DNA of 64,000 nucleotides from Acidobacteriota bacterium. GTDB taxonomy: Bacteria; Acidobacteriota; Vicinamibacteria; Vicinamibacterales; UBA2999. The DNA lies in contig JAGNJW010000001.1 in NCBI GenBank assembly GCA_018000455.1, positions 62,001 to 126,000 on the forward strand, written 5' to 3'. This document shows, in pieces, positions 18,006 through 26,632 of the stretch. Below the pieces are notes generated by a model that was given only the letters and a program-made list of their open reading frames with translations, did not search any database and had not been told where the DNA came from. How positions within the stretch are numbered: the stretch's first letter is position 1; every line of letters starts with the position of its first letter. The translations under genes were made by a program, and so were the position numbers.

Positions 18006-18167
18006 ATGTGTCAGCGGGTGCGGTGCGACAAGTGCGGCAAGGCGTCGTGGGCGGGCTGCGGTCAACACGTAGAACAGGTGCTCGGCGGCGTGCCCGAGGC
18101 CGAGCGGTGCCAGTGCCCCCGGCCGGCGCCGGGCCGGTCGTGGCTCTCCCGCCTGCTCGGACGCTGA
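18006..18167 (+). CDS. 53-residue cysteine-rich (zinc-ribbon-like) protein
   Basis: The ORF encodes 53 residues starting MCQRVRCDKCGKASWAGCG. Six cysteines (positions 2, 7, 10, 18, 35, 37) and one histidine (position 21) are arranged as CxxxxCxxC...CGxH...CxC, which would suit zinc binding. The core CDKCGK-x-SWAGCG-x-H followed by VLGGVP-x-x-x-RC matches a small conserved protein I recall from many bacteria and some eukaryotes. Its function is unknown. The gene sits alone between MGMT and PhoD. It is too short for ordinary length cut-offs and is probably missed in most annotations. An ATG at 17998 is in another frame. Confidence 0.75.
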   Translation: MCQRVRCDKCGKASWAGCGQHVEQVLGGVPEAERCQCPRPAPGRSWLSRLLGR

Positions 18168-18237
18168 GGGCCGGTCGCCGCGCCGGCGTCGCGGCGTTAC
18201 GACCCGCTGCGTGTAAGCTGTCGCCGAGGAGTCGCTG

Positions 18238-19854
18238 ATGTCCGTCACGCGCCGCCGCTTTCTCTCCGGGTCGGCCCTGTCGCTGGCGGGCCTGCCGCTG
18301 GTCGACGTCGTGCGGCCCGAGGATCTCTTCGCCGCCGAGCAGGCCGCGCGCCTGGCTGCACCCGTCTTCCGTCACGGCGTGGCGAGTGGCGATCCGCGCG
18401 CCGACCGCGTCCTCCTGTGGACGCGCGTGTCTGGTGGCTCTGGCGAGGTGCCCGTACGCTGGACGTTGGCGGCCAACGCCAGCTTCACGCGGGTCGTGGC
18501 CCGCGGCGAGACGCGCACCGGCGCGGCGCGCGACTTCACCGTGAAGGTGGATGTGACGGGCCTTGCGCCCGCTACCCCCTACTACTACCGCTTCGAGGCG
18601 CTCGGCGGCCGCTCGGCCGTTGGCCGCACGCGCACGTTGCCGGCCGCCGGCGTCGGCCGCCTGCGCCTGGCGCTGGCCTCGTGCTCGAACTACCCGCACG
18701 GTTACTTCAACGCCTACGCGCGCATCGCCGAGCGCACCGACGTGGATGTGGTGCTGCACCTCGGCGACTACATCTACGACTACCACCAGGGGCGCTACTT
18801 CGATCCCGACCTGGCCACGGACCGCGCAGTCGATCCGCCCACCGAGACTATCGCCCTCGACGACTACCGTCGCCGCTACGCCCTCTATCGCACCGATACC
18901 GACCTGCAAGCCGTGCACCAGCAGCATCCGTTCATCTGCGTCTGGGACGACCACGAGATTGCCAACAACGCCTGGAAGGGCGGCGCCGAGAACCATCAGC
19001 CGGACGAGGGCGATTACCTGATGCGCCGTGACGCCGCCTACCAGGCCTATCTGGAGTGGCTGCCCGTGCGTGAGACGGGCTCGGCACGTCAGCCGCTCAT
19101 CTATCGTTCGTTCGCCATCGGCGATCTGGCCGATCTCGTGATGCTCGACACTCGCCTCGCCGGCCGTGACGAGCAGGTGGATCGCGAAGACGTCCTGGCG
19201 GTGGAGGACCCGCGCCGCTCGCTTCTCGGCCAGGGCCAGGAAGGCTGGCTCGAGGGGGAGCTGACCGAGTCGGTGCGGGCTGGCACGCGCTGGCAGATCC
19301 TGGGGCAGCAGGTGATGTTCGCGCCGCAGACCCCGGCCGGCCAGGCAGCCGGCAATCCAGACTCGTGGGACGGCTACCGGGTGTCGCGCTCGCGCGTCTT
19401 CGACATGGTCGAGCGGCACAAGGTGCCGAACTTGGTCGTGTTGACCGGCGACGTCCACAGCTCGTGGGCGTACGACCTGCCGCGCGGCATCAGCGACGCC
19501 TACGATCCGGCCACGGGTCGTGCCTCGCTCGGAGTCGAGATCGTGTGTCCCGCCGTGTCGTCACCGTCGCCGTTCCAGGGGGCGCAGGGCGAGGAGCGCC
19601 TGGCCTCGACCCCGACGACCCGCCCGCACCTGAAGTACCTCGACGGCCGCTCGCGCGGCTATGTCGTCGTCGAGCTCACACGCGACCGCCTGCAGGCCGA
19701 CTGGTGGCTGCTGAAGAGCGTGAAGGAGCGCAACGCCGAACAGCGCTTCGCCAAGGGGCTCGTCTGCGAGGCCGGCAGCCGGCACCTGGTCGACGCCTCC
19801 GCCGCGATGGCCCCGGCAACCGGTCCAGATCCCGCCCCTGCGGCCCGCGACTGA
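18238..19854 (+). CDS. phoD: Alkaline phosphatase PhoD-like, Tat-exported
   Basis: A 538-residue enzyme. The N-terminus VTRRRFLSGSALSLAGL is a Tat signal (twin arginine with RFL). The PhoD N-terminal Ig-like domain (FRHGVASGDPRADRVLLWTRVS) is followed by the metallophosphatase core: ASCSNYPHGYFNAYARIAER, HLGDYIYDY, VWDDHEIANNAW and VLTGDVHSSWAYDL. PhoD enzymes hydrolyse phosphodiesters or monoesters in the periplasm with Fe3+/Ca2+. An AGGAG Shine-Dalgarno lies 7 nt upstream of the ATG, and TAAGCT at about 18214 is a probable -10. Confidence 0.93.
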   Translation: MSVTRRRFLSGSALSLAGLPLVDVVRPEDLFAAEQAARLAAPVFRHGVASGDPRADRVLLWTRVSGGSGEVPVRWTLAANASFTRVVARGETRTGAARDFTVKVDVTGLAPATPYYYRFEALGGRSAVGRTRTLPAAGVGRLRLALASCSNYPHGYFNAYARIAERTDVDVVLHLGDYIYDYHQGRYFDPDLATDRAVDPPTETIALDDYRRRYALYRTDTDLQAVHQQHPFICVWDDHEIANNAWKGGAENHQPDEGDYLMRRDAAYQAYLEWLPVRETGSARQPLIYRSFAIGDLADLVMLDTRLAGRDEQVDREDVLAVEDPRRSLLGQGQEGWLEGELTESVRAGTRWQILGQQVMFAPQTPAGQAAGNPDSWDGYRVSRSRVFDMVERHKVPNLVVLTGDVHSSWAYDLPRGISDAYDPATGRASLGVEIVCPAVSSPSPFQGAQGEERLASTPTTRPHLKYLDGRSRGYVVVELTRDRLQADWWLLKSVKERNAEQRFAKGLVCEAGSRHLVDASAAMAPATGPDPAPAARD

Positions 19855-19870
19855 CCACCCACGAGACCAC

Positions 19871-20872
19871 GTGACTCCTTCCAGCGTCCAACGACCTGTG
19901 TCCCGGTCTCTCGCCCTCGGGCTCGCCCTGGCCGCGCTGACGCTCGTGGCGGCCGACGCGCGCCAGGCGCCGCGCCCGCTCTTCGACTTCCGCGTGTCGT
20001 TCTGGAACAGCCTGCATCACGAGCTGCATGCCGTCGCCCGCCCGCGTCCGGCGCCGGCAACCGCCTCGTCCGAGGAGATGCCCGAGGCCGCACGGACTGG
20101 CTGGTCCCGAGGGGTTGAGGCCTACCGCCCGCTGGCTCGTCGCTCCCTGCTCTTCGACGAGGGCCTCGCGGCGCTCGGCGCCGTGCTCTCACCCCTCGAC
20201 GACGACTCGAGTCTCGAGAAGGTGCTCATCGCGCCGGCCGTTGCGGCGGCGCTCGAGGCGGCCGCGCCGGCCTACCGCCTGGCCGGCTGGCCATCGCACC
20301 AGCGCGAGGCGCAGATGTTCATCGAGCAGGTGACGCCACTCGTCGAGCGGCACGGCGCCGCGATTGCCGCGCCGCTGGCGGCGTCGTACGGGGCCCGGTG
20401 GGAAGGCCTGGTGCCGGTTGACGTCGTCCGCGATGCCGGTCCGCCCGGCAACGCCCACACGACCACCCGTCCGCGGGCCCACGTGACGATTGCCGCCACC
20501 GACCCGCGCCATCAGGGGCTGGCCGCGCTCGAAGTGCTCTTTCACGAGGCCTCGCACGGCTGGGACGCGACGGTCGAAGACGAGCTGACGCGCGCCGCGC
20601 GCAGCGAAGGCCGCGTGATTCCCCGCGACCTGTGGCACGCCGTCCTGTTCTTCACGGCCGGCGAGCTCACGCGTCGCACGCTGGCGGCTGCCGGCACCGA
20701 CTACGTGCCGTACGCCGCGGCGCAGGGGATGTCGACCGGGATCTATGCGGAGGTGTGGCCGGCGGTCGTGGCCGCGTGGACGCCGTGGCTCGATGGCCGA
20801 GGCACGCGCGCTGGCGCGGCGGTCGAACTGGTTCGCGCTGTCGGAGTGTTGCCCCCGGGCCCCGGGCGCTAG
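19871..20872 (+). CDS. Secreted protein with HExxH motif, putative metallopeptidase
   Basis: A 333-residue protein starting with GTG. A signal peptide (SRSLALGLALAALTLVAADA) is cleaved near residue 32. The only recognisable functional motif is H225-E-A-S-H229 in ALEVLFHEASHGWD, matching the zinc-binding helix of gluzincins; an acidic cluster (TVEDELTRAARSE) follows about 10 residues on. I do not recognise the family. It follows phoD by 16 nt and probably belongs to its transcript, so it may act outside the cell membrane together with PhoD. Confidence 0.6.
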   Translation: MTPSSVQRPVSRSLALGLALAALTLVAADARQAPRPLFDFRVSFWNSLHHELHAVARPRPAPATASSEEMPEAARTGWSRGVEAYRPLARRSLLFDEGLAALGAVLSPLDDDSSLEKVLIAPAVAAALEAAAPAYRLAGWPSHQREAQMFIEQVTPLVERHGAAIAAPLAASYGARWEGLVPVDVVRDAGPPGNAHTTTRPRAHVTIAATDPRHQGLAALEVLFHEASHGWDATVEDELTRAARSEGRVIPRDLWHAVLFFTAGELTRRTLAAAGTDYVPYAAAQGMSTGIYAEVWPAVVAAWTPWLDGRGTRAGAAVELVRAVGVLPPGPGR

Positions 20873-20977
20873 CCCACCAGGGAACGACGGGGCGGTTTGA
20901 GGCAGCGCTTCGTGAGTCGCCCCGCTCGGCGGCCGGCCCTCCACCCGCACCCGCCGACACGGCGAGCACTCCGGCAC

Positions 20978-20983
20978 TATAAT
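20978..20983 (+). promoter_or_regulatory. Consensus -10 (TATAAT) of the oxidoreductase operon
   Basis: TATAAT is a perfect -10. CCGACA at 20954-20959 is a reasonable -35 with an 18-bp spacer. Transcription would start near 20990, leaving about 60 nt of leader before the ATG at 21050. Confidence 0.55.
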
Positions 20984-21049
20984 TTCTCACAGGCCGGCCT
21001 GCGTCGCGCACCGACGTCTCGCGTGCAGGCAGCAAGCCGAGAGGTGTCC

Positions 21050-22855
21050 ATGTCGCGAACGAACACCAACGACCCGTCGTACTACCACAGGGTCGTGGAC
21101 TGCCAGTGGGCCTGTCCGTCACACACGAACGTCCCCGAGTACATCCGTCTCATCGCGCAGGGGCGCTACGACGACGCCTACATCCTCAACCGCGAGTCGA
21201 ACGTGTTCCCGGGCATTCTCGGCCGCACCTGCGACCGGCCGTGCGAACCCGCCTGCCGGCGCACCCGCGTGGACGGCAAGCCGGTGGCGATCTGCCGCCT
21301 GAAGCGGGTGGCCGCCGACAACAAGAGCGACGACGTCAAGGCGCGCTTGCCCAAGGCTCCGGCCGTGAAGAACGGTAAGAAGGTGGCCCTCATCGGTGCC
21401 GGCCCGGCTTCGCTCACCGTCGCCAACGACCTCATGCCGCTCGGCTACGAGGTAACCATCTTCGAGAAGTTCGACCGGCCCGGCGGGCTCATGCGCGTCA
21501 ACATCCCGTCGTTCCGCCTGCCGCCGGAAGTACTCGACGAAGAGATCGCCAGCATCGTCGACATGGGCGTCGACGTCCGCTACAACTCGCCGGTCGACAG
21601 CCTCGGCGCCCTGCTCGAGACCAAGGCGTTCGACGCGGTCTTCGTCGGCAGCGGCGCACCCAAGGGCAAGGAACTCGAAGTCCCGGGCCGCCGCGAGTCC
21701 GACCAGATCTTCATCGGCATCGAGTGGCTCGAGTCGATCCACTTCGGGCACGTCGATTCGGTGGGCAAGCGCGTCGTCATCATCGGCGTGGGCAACACGG
21801 CGATGGACTGCTGCCGCTCGGCCAAGCGCCTCGGCGCCACCGACGTCAAGGTCGTGGCCCGCAAGACGCGCAAGTACTTCAAGGCCTCGCCCTGGGAACT
21901 CGAGGACGCCGAGGAAGAGGGCGTCGACATCCTCGAGAACCTGCAGCCGGTGCGCTTCATCGTCGAGAACGGCACGCTCACCGGCATGGAGTTCGACAGG
22001 TTCACCTCGACCGAGGTCGACGGCAAGCTGGTGCAGGAGAACGCCGGCCGCGAGATCATCCCGTGCGACACCGTGGTGCTGGCCATCGGCCAGGACAACG
22101 CGTTTCCGTGGATCGAGCGCACCATCGGCCTCGAGTTCGACAAGAAGTGGGACATGCCGGTGGTCGACAAGAAGACCTTCATGTCGACCCGCCCGGGCGT
22201 CTTCTTCGGCGGTGACGCGGCATTCGGCCCGGCCAACATCATCTGGGCCGTCGAGCACGGCCATCAGGCCGCCATCTCGGTGCACCAGTACTGCCAGGGC
22301 CTGCCGGTCACCGACCGCCCGGCCGACGGCATGACGCTCGCCAGCACCAAGATGGGCCTGCACGAGTGGTCCTACAGCAACGATTACAGCGGTGCGCCGC
22401 GGCAGAAGATGAAGCACGTCGAGATGCCGAAGCGCTTCGGCGACATGTCCATCGAGGTGGAGAAAGGCTTCACCGAGGAGCAGACGCGCGCCGAAGTGCA
22501 GCGCTGCCTCAACTGCGACGTCGAGACGCACTTCACCGACAACCTGTGCATCGAGTGCGACGCCTGCATCGACATCTGTCCGGTTGACTGCCTGACCATC
22601 ACCAAGCCGGGCGACGAAGCGGATCTCAGGACCCGCTTGATGGCGCCGGCCGAGAACCTCGACCAGGCGCTGTTCGTCTCCGACCCGCTCAAGCAGACGG
22701 CGCGGGTGATGGTGAAAGACGAGAACGTGTGCCTGCACTGCGGGTTGTGCGCCGAGCGCTGCCCGACCTACGCATGGGACATGCGCAAGTTCGTGCTGTC
22801 GTGGCCCCACGCCAGCAAGGTCGAGGCGCCGGCCGCGGCGACGGCCGGGCGCTAG
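21050..22855 (+). CDS. GltD-like FAD/NAD(P) oxidoreductase with N-terminal and two C-terminal [4Fe-4S] sites
   Basis: A 601-residue protein. The N-terminal cluster domain (DCQWACPSHTNVPEYI then RTCDRPCEPACRR) matches the adrenodoxin-reductase-like GltD family. It is followed by FAD motif VALIGAGPASLTVANDL (about residue 120) and NAD(P) motif VVIIGVGNTAMDCCRSA. The C-terminus adds two ferredoxin-type sites, CIECDACIDICPVDC and CLHCGLCAERCP. Such proteins shuttle electrons between NAD(P)H and ferredoxin or an oxidoreductase partner. The next two genes encode a 2-oxoacid:ferredoxin oxidoreductase, so this is likely its electron-transfer subunit. Start at 21050 follows a TATAAT promoter. Confidence 0.9.
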   Translation: MSRTNTNDPSYYHRVVDCQWACPSHTNVPEYIRLIAQGRYDDAYILNRESNVFPGILGRTCDRPCEPACRRTRVDGKPVAICRLKRVAADNKSDDVKARLPKAPAVKNGKKVALIGAGPASLTVANDLMPLGYEVTIFEKFDRPGGLMRVNIPSFRLPPEVLDEEIASIVDMGVDVRYNSPVDSLGALLETKAFDAVFVGSGAPKGKELEVPGRRESDQIFIGIEWLESIHFGHVDSVGKRVVIIGVGNTAMDCCRSAKRLGATDVKVVARKTRKYFKASPWELEDAEEEGVDILENLQPVRFIVENGTLTGMEFDRFTSTEVDGKLVQENAGREIIPCDTVVLAIGQDNAFPWIERTIGLEFDKKWDMPVVDKKTFMSTRPGVFFGGDAAFGPANIIWAVEHGHQAAISVHQYCQGLPVTDRPADGMTLASTKMGLHEWSYSNDYSGAPRQKMKHVEMPKRFGDMSIEVEKGFTEEQTRAEVQRCLNCDVETHFTDNLCIECDACIDICPVDCLTITKPGDEADLRTRLMAPAENLDQALFVSDPLKQTARVMVKDENVCLHCGLCAERCPTYAWDMRKFVLSWPHASKVEAPAAATAGR

Positions 22856-22884
22856 GGCGGCAGGAGCGAAGGGACTTTCGAGTG

Positions 22885-24681
22885 ATGGACCGCGTCAACG
22901 ATTTCGCGTTCAAGATCGCCACGGCCAACGGCACCGGCTCGGCCAGTGCCAACGGCCTCATCATGCAGGCCATCTTCCGGATGGGCATTCCGGTCACGGG
23001 CAAGAATGTCTTCCCGTCGAACATCCAGGGCCTGCCGACGTGGTACGAGATCCGGGTCAACAAGGACGGCTACACCGCCCGCACGCCGCACTTCGACCTG
23101 ATGGTGGCGCTCAATGCCGCCACCTACGCCAAGGACGTGGCCGAGGTGACGAGCGGCGGCTGGCTGCTCTACGACTCGAGCTGGCCGCTCGACGACAAGC
23201 TGAAGCGGCCGGATGTCACCTTCATCGGCGTGCCGCTGGCCGACCTGTGCAACGCCGCCTTCAAGGGCGTGCGCGAGCGCATCCTGATGAAGAACATCGC
23301 CTATGCCGGCGCCCTGGCGGCGCTCATCGGCATCGACACCGAGGTCATCCGGGCCCTCACGCAGGAGAAGTTCTCGAAGAAGAAGGCCCTGCTCGACTCG
23401 AACGACGCGGCGATCGCGCTCGGCTACAACTACGCCAAGGATCACTTCGCCTGCCCGCTGCCCATCCGGCTCGAGCGGATGGACGCGACCAAGGACATGA
23501 TCCTCATCGACGGCAACACCGCCGCCGGCCTGGGGTGCGTCTTTGCCGGGGCGACGGTGGGCGCCTGGTACCCGATCACGCCGTCGACCTCGCTGATGGA
23601 GGCCTTCAAGGGCTTCTGTCAGAAGTTCCGCGTCGACCCGGAGACCAAGAAGAACCGCTACGCCATCATCCAGGCGGAAGACGAACTGGCGGCAGTGGGC
23701 ATGGTGATCGGCGCGTCGTGGGCCGGCGCGCGGGCCTTCACGCCCACGTCGGGCCCTGGCATCTCGCTCATGAACGAGTTCATCGGCCTGGCCTACTACT
23801 CGGAAGTGCCGGCCGTCATCTTCGACGTGCAGCGCACGGGACCCTCGACCGGGATGCCGACGCGCACCCAGCAGGGCGACCTGATGCTGTGTGCCTACGC
23901 CTCGCACGGCGACACCCGGCACATCTGCCTCTATCCCGCCGACCCCAAGGAAGCCTTCGAGCTCGCCGGCAACGCCTTCGACCTGGCCGAGCGCTTCCAG
24001 ACGCCCGTCTTCGTGCTGACCGACCTCGACATCGGCATGAACGACTGGATGGTGCCGAAGCTGACCTGGGACGACACCTATCGGCCGGACCGCGGCAAGG
24101 TGCTGTCGGCCGAGGAACTCGAGCAGGCCAAGAGCTTCTATCGCTATCTCGACATCGACGGCGACGGCATTCCGCAGCGATCGCTGCCGGGCGTGCACCC
24201 CAAGGGCGCGTTCTTCACGCGCGGCTCGGGCCACAACAAGTTCGGCGCCTACACGGAAGACTCGGACGAGTACCAGGAGGTGCTCGATCGGGTGGCCCGG
24301 AAGATCCAGAACGCCGCCAAGGCGCTGCCGGCCCCGATCATCAAGCGGACGCCCGGCGCCAGGATGGGGCTGGTCACCGTGGGCGGCTGCGATGCCGCCT
24401 GCCTCGAGGCGCTGGACGTGCTGGCGAGAGAGGGCATCCACCTCGACTACCTGCGCGTGCGAGGATTTCCGTTCAGCGACGAGGTGCATCAGTTCCTGGC
24501 CGAGCACGAGGTCAACTTCGTGGTCGAGCAGAACCGCGACGCGCAACTGCGCAGCCTGCTGATGCTCGACACCGGCACGCCGCTCACGAAACTCGAGTCG
24601 GTGCGCTACTACGCGGGGTTCCCGATGAGCGCCCACCACGTGATTTCCGGCGTGAAGGCCAAGCTGGAGAAGGCGGCATGA
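22885..24681 (+). CDS. 2-oxoacid:acceptor oxidoreductase, gamma-alpha fused subunit
   Basis: A 598-residue protein. Residues 1-190 are the gamma domain (KIATANGTGSASANGLIMQAIFRMG), and residues about 205-590 the alpha (pyrimidine-binding) domain (IDGNTAAGLGCVFAGATVGAWYPITPSTSLMEAF, then QAEDELAAVGMVIGASWAGARAFTPTSGPG). This is the KorA architecture of 2-oxoglutarate or pyruvate:ferredoxin oxidoreductases. The 4-nt overlap with the beta gene means a coupled complex. Upstream lies the GltD-like electron-transfer gene. Start is ATG 22885; a GTG at 22882 is possible. Substrate (2-oxoglutarate, pyruvate, branched-chain or aromatic 2-oxoacid) is not decided by the sequence. Confidence 0.9.
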   Translation: MDRVNDFAFKIATANGTGSASANGLIMQAIFRMGIPVTGKNVFPSNIQGLPTWYEIRVNKDGYTARTPHFDLMVALNAATYAKDVAEVTSGGWLLYDSSWPLDDKLKRPDVTFIGVPLADLCNAAFKGVRERILMKNIAYAGALAALIGIDTEVIRALTQEKFSKKKALLDSNDAAIALGYNYAKDHFACPLPIRLERMDATKDMILIDGNTAAGLGCVFAGATVGAWYPITPSTSLMEAFKGFCQKFRVDPETKKNRYAIIQAEDELAAVGMVIGASWAGARAFTPTSGPGISLMNEFIGLAYYSEVPAVIFDVQRTGPSTGMPTRTQQGDLMLCAYASHGDTRHICLYPADPKEAFELAGNAFDLAERFQTPVFVLTDLDIGMNDWMVPKLTWDDTYRPDRGKVLSAEELEQAKSFYRYLDIDGDGIPQRSLPGVHPKGAFFTRGSGHNKFGAYTEDSDEYQEVLDRVARKIQNAAKALPAPIIKRTPGARMGLVTVGGCDAACLEALDVLAREGIHLDYLRVRGFPFSDEVHQFLAEHEVNFVVEQNRDAQLRSLLMLDTGTPLTKLESVRYYAGFPMSAHHVISGVKAKLEKAA

Positions 24682-25733
24682 GCTACATCACCAAGCCCAA
24701 GGCACACCACCCGGCGCTCAAGAAGAACGCCATCGGGCTGACCCGCCGCGACTACGAAGGCTCGATGACCACGCTCTGCGCGGGCTGTGGCCACGACTCG
24801 ATCACCGCCGCCATCATCCAGGCGTTCTGGGAACTGGACATCGCGCCGCATACCGTGGCCAAGCTCTCGGGCATCGGCTGCTCGTCGAAGACGCCGGCCT
24901 ACTTCCTGAAGGAAGCACACGGTTTCAACAGCGTGCACGGCCGCATGCCGTCGATCGCCACCGGCGCCGGCGCCGCCAACCAGGCGCTCACGATGATCGG
25001 CGTGTCGGGCGACGGCGACTCGCTCTCGATCGGCCTGGGGCAGCTCTGCCACGCCATCCGCCGCAATCTCAACATGCTCTACGTGCTCGAGAACAATGGC
25101 GTCTACGGGCTCACCAAGGGACAGTTCTCGGCCTCGGCCGATCCCGGCTCGACCAGCAAGAAGGGCGAAGCCAACTCGATGGACGCCATCGACAGCGTGC
25201 TGCTGGCGTTGACGCTCGGCGCCACCTTCGTCGCCCGCAGCTTCTCGGGCGACAAGGCGCAGCTCGTGCCGCTCATCAAGGCGGGCCTCGCGCACAAGGG
25301 CTTCGCCTTCATCGACGTCATCTCGCCGTGCGTCACGTTCAACGACCATGAAGGGTCGACCAAGAGCTACGCCTACACGCGCGAGCACCAGGTGGAAGTG
25401 GTGCAGGCCGACTTCGTGCCCATCCGCGAGGAGATCACGGCCGAGCAGGCGCCCGGCGCCGCCAAGAGCGTGAGGATGCACGACGGCAGCTGGGTCACCT
25501 TCCGCAGCGTGGCCGAGAACTACGACGCCACCAACCGCGACGTCGCCTACAACTACATCCGCGAGCGGCAGAAGGAGCACGAAGTGCTGACCGGCCTGCT
25601 CTACATCTCGCCGGATTCGCGCGACATGGTCGAGCAGAACGAGATCGCGCCCGGGCCGCTCACGAACGTGCCGTTCGAACAGTTGTGCCCGGGCAGCGCG
25701 GCCCTCGACAAGTTGCAGGCGCGCTTCCGGTAG
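24678..25733 (+). CDS. 2-oxoacid:acceptor oxidoreductase, beta (TPP-binding) subunit
   Basis: A 351-residue KorB-like protein. Cysteines of the proximal [4Fe-4S] cluster are in TTLCAGCGHDS and SGIGCSS. The thiamine-diphosphate motif is GDGDSLSIGLGQLCHAIRRN through ENNGVYGLTKGQ, and the cofactor loop ending SPCVTFNDHEGSTKSY is present. It overlaps the alpha gene by ATGA. With the alpha and GltD-like subunits it should oxidise and decarboxylate a 2-oxoacid to an acyl-CoA and pass low-potential electrons to ferredoxin or NAD(P). The C-terminal tail after residue 290 is longer than in minimal KorB. Confidence 0.92.
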   Translation: MSYITKPKAHHPALKKNAIGLTRRDYEGSMTTLCAGCGHDSITAAIIQAFWELDIAPHTVAKLSGIGCSSKTPAYFLKEAHGFNSVHGRMPSIATGAGAANQALTMIGVSGDGDSLSIGLGQLCHAIRRNLNMLYVLENNGVYGLTKGQFSASADPGSTSKKGEANSMDAIDSVLLALTLGATFVARSFSGDKAQLVPLIKAGLAHKGFAFIDVISPCVTFNDHEGSTKSYAYTREHQVEVVQADFVPIREEITAEQAPGAAKSVRMHDGSWVTFRSVAENYDATNRDVAYNYIRERQKEHEVLTGLLYISPDSRDMVEQNEIAPGPLTNVPFEQLCPGSAALDKLQARFR

Positions 25734-25762
25734 TATCCGCGTGTCGGCGTGGCAACGGGCCT

Positions 25763-25966
25763 TCAGGTGAGCGATAGAGTGCCGCGGTTCATCCTCATGA
25801 GCCGCTGCATGTCGATCAACACGATGGGCTTGTTTTTCGAGAACTCGACTGCGCCGGCCGAAAACGTGCCAGTAGTGACGATGTAGCCTTTGTCAACCCC
25901 TCGTGAACGGTCGAGCGTCACGAAATTGCGGATTGTGCGAAACGGGCTTGTCATATCGCCGATCAT
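25763..25966 (-). pseudogene. Fragment of an Mrr-type restriction endonuclease domain
   Basis: A 67-residue reading frame resembles only the C-terminal end of the Mrr (type IV restriction) catalytic domain: RNFVTLDRSRGVDKGYIVTTGTFS, then AVEFSKNKPIVLIDMQRLMRM. In intact proteins this block follows the D/QxK catalytic core, which is not found upstream. It is therefore a remnant rather than an active nuclease. It lies downstream of the DUF2442 gene on the same strand in a locally lower-GC stretch, consistent with a decayed island. Confidence 0.5.
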
Positions 25967-26000
25967 TCCCGCGCGAGGCACGGGCCTCTCGCGGCAGGCG

Positions 26001-26261
26001 CTATTGCGGCGTAGGGGCGCGATGCCTTGTGGCCGCTGCGTGCAGCGTCTCCGGTGCGATGTCCGCCCCGTTCGGCCACGCGACCGCGCCGCCATCGATG
26101 AAGAAACGCTGGAAGTAGTCGACTTGCGTCAACGGCTCGAAGACAGGTCCGTCGAGCCATGGCTCGAAATCGACCGTCCCTTCGGTGCCGTCGTTGAACA
26201 CGAGGTGAATGCGAAACGCACCTTGGTATTCGGCGGTGATGACGGATGGTAGAACTGGCAT
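26001..26261 (-). CDS. DUF2442 domain protein
   Basis: An 86-residue protein with the DUF2442 pattern: ITAEYQGAFRIHLVFNDGTEGTVDFEPWLDGPVFEPL followed by YFQRFFIDGGAVAWPNGADIAPETL. Function is unproven. DUF2442 genes are often found beside DUF4160 genes, as here (3-nt gap), and such pairs have been suggested as toxin-antitoxin candidates. The gene sits in an island with VapBC-like and Mrr-type remains. Confidence 0.8.
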   Translation of the reverse strand: MPVLPSVITAEYQGAFRIHLVFNDGTEGTVDFEPWLDGPVFEPLTQVDYFQRFFIDGGAVAWPNGADIAPETLHAAATRHRAPTPQ

Positions 26262-26264
26262 CGC

Positions 26265-26525
26265 CTACTCCAACGGCGGAATCCGGTTCAACGGACGGCC
26301 CGCCTTCATGCAGTCCCAGTTCGCCGCGAGTTCGTCGCGGTGGAGTGCGGCCCACTCCCGTACGAGACGAATCGCGGTATTCGACTGGATGGTCCCGGCC
26401 AGCAATCGACCTTCGAAGTCGACTTTCGCTTGCTGGCCTTGATGCTCGACATGGAAGTGTGCCGGCTCATGGTCTTTGTAGAACATTCTGATCACGATTC
26501 CAAAGAACACGGAGATGATCGGCAC
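26265..26525 (-). CDS. DUF4160 domain protein
   Basis: An 86-residue protein beginning VPIISVFFGIVIRMFYKDHEPAHFH, with EHQGQQAKVDFEGRLLAG and WAALHRDELAANW, the full DUF4160 consensus. GTG at 26525 is chosen because homology begins exactly there and TATACT lies a few nt upstream on the minus strand (26540-26535). It is followed by DUF2442 after 3 nt. Molecular function is unknown. A role as one half of a toxin-antitoxin pair is a guess from gene pairing. Confidence 0.8.
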   Translation of the reverse strand: MPIISVFFGIVIRMFYKDHEPAHFHVEHQGQQAKVDFEGRLLAGTIQSNTAIRLVREWAALHRDELAANWDCMKAGRPLNRIPPLE

Positions 26526-26632
26526 GAAGTTGAGTATACGATGCGATCGGCAGAAGGGCACGAGGTGCTCGCAGCCTCCGCCGCGTCTCACCCGGCTCGT
26601 GCGAAATCGACTGACCCGATTCCCTCACACCG

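Noticed and set aside
22852-24639. 595-residue minus-strand ORF
   Set aside because: Antisense to the 2-oxoacid oxidoreductase alpha gene; His/Arg-rich shadow without homology features.
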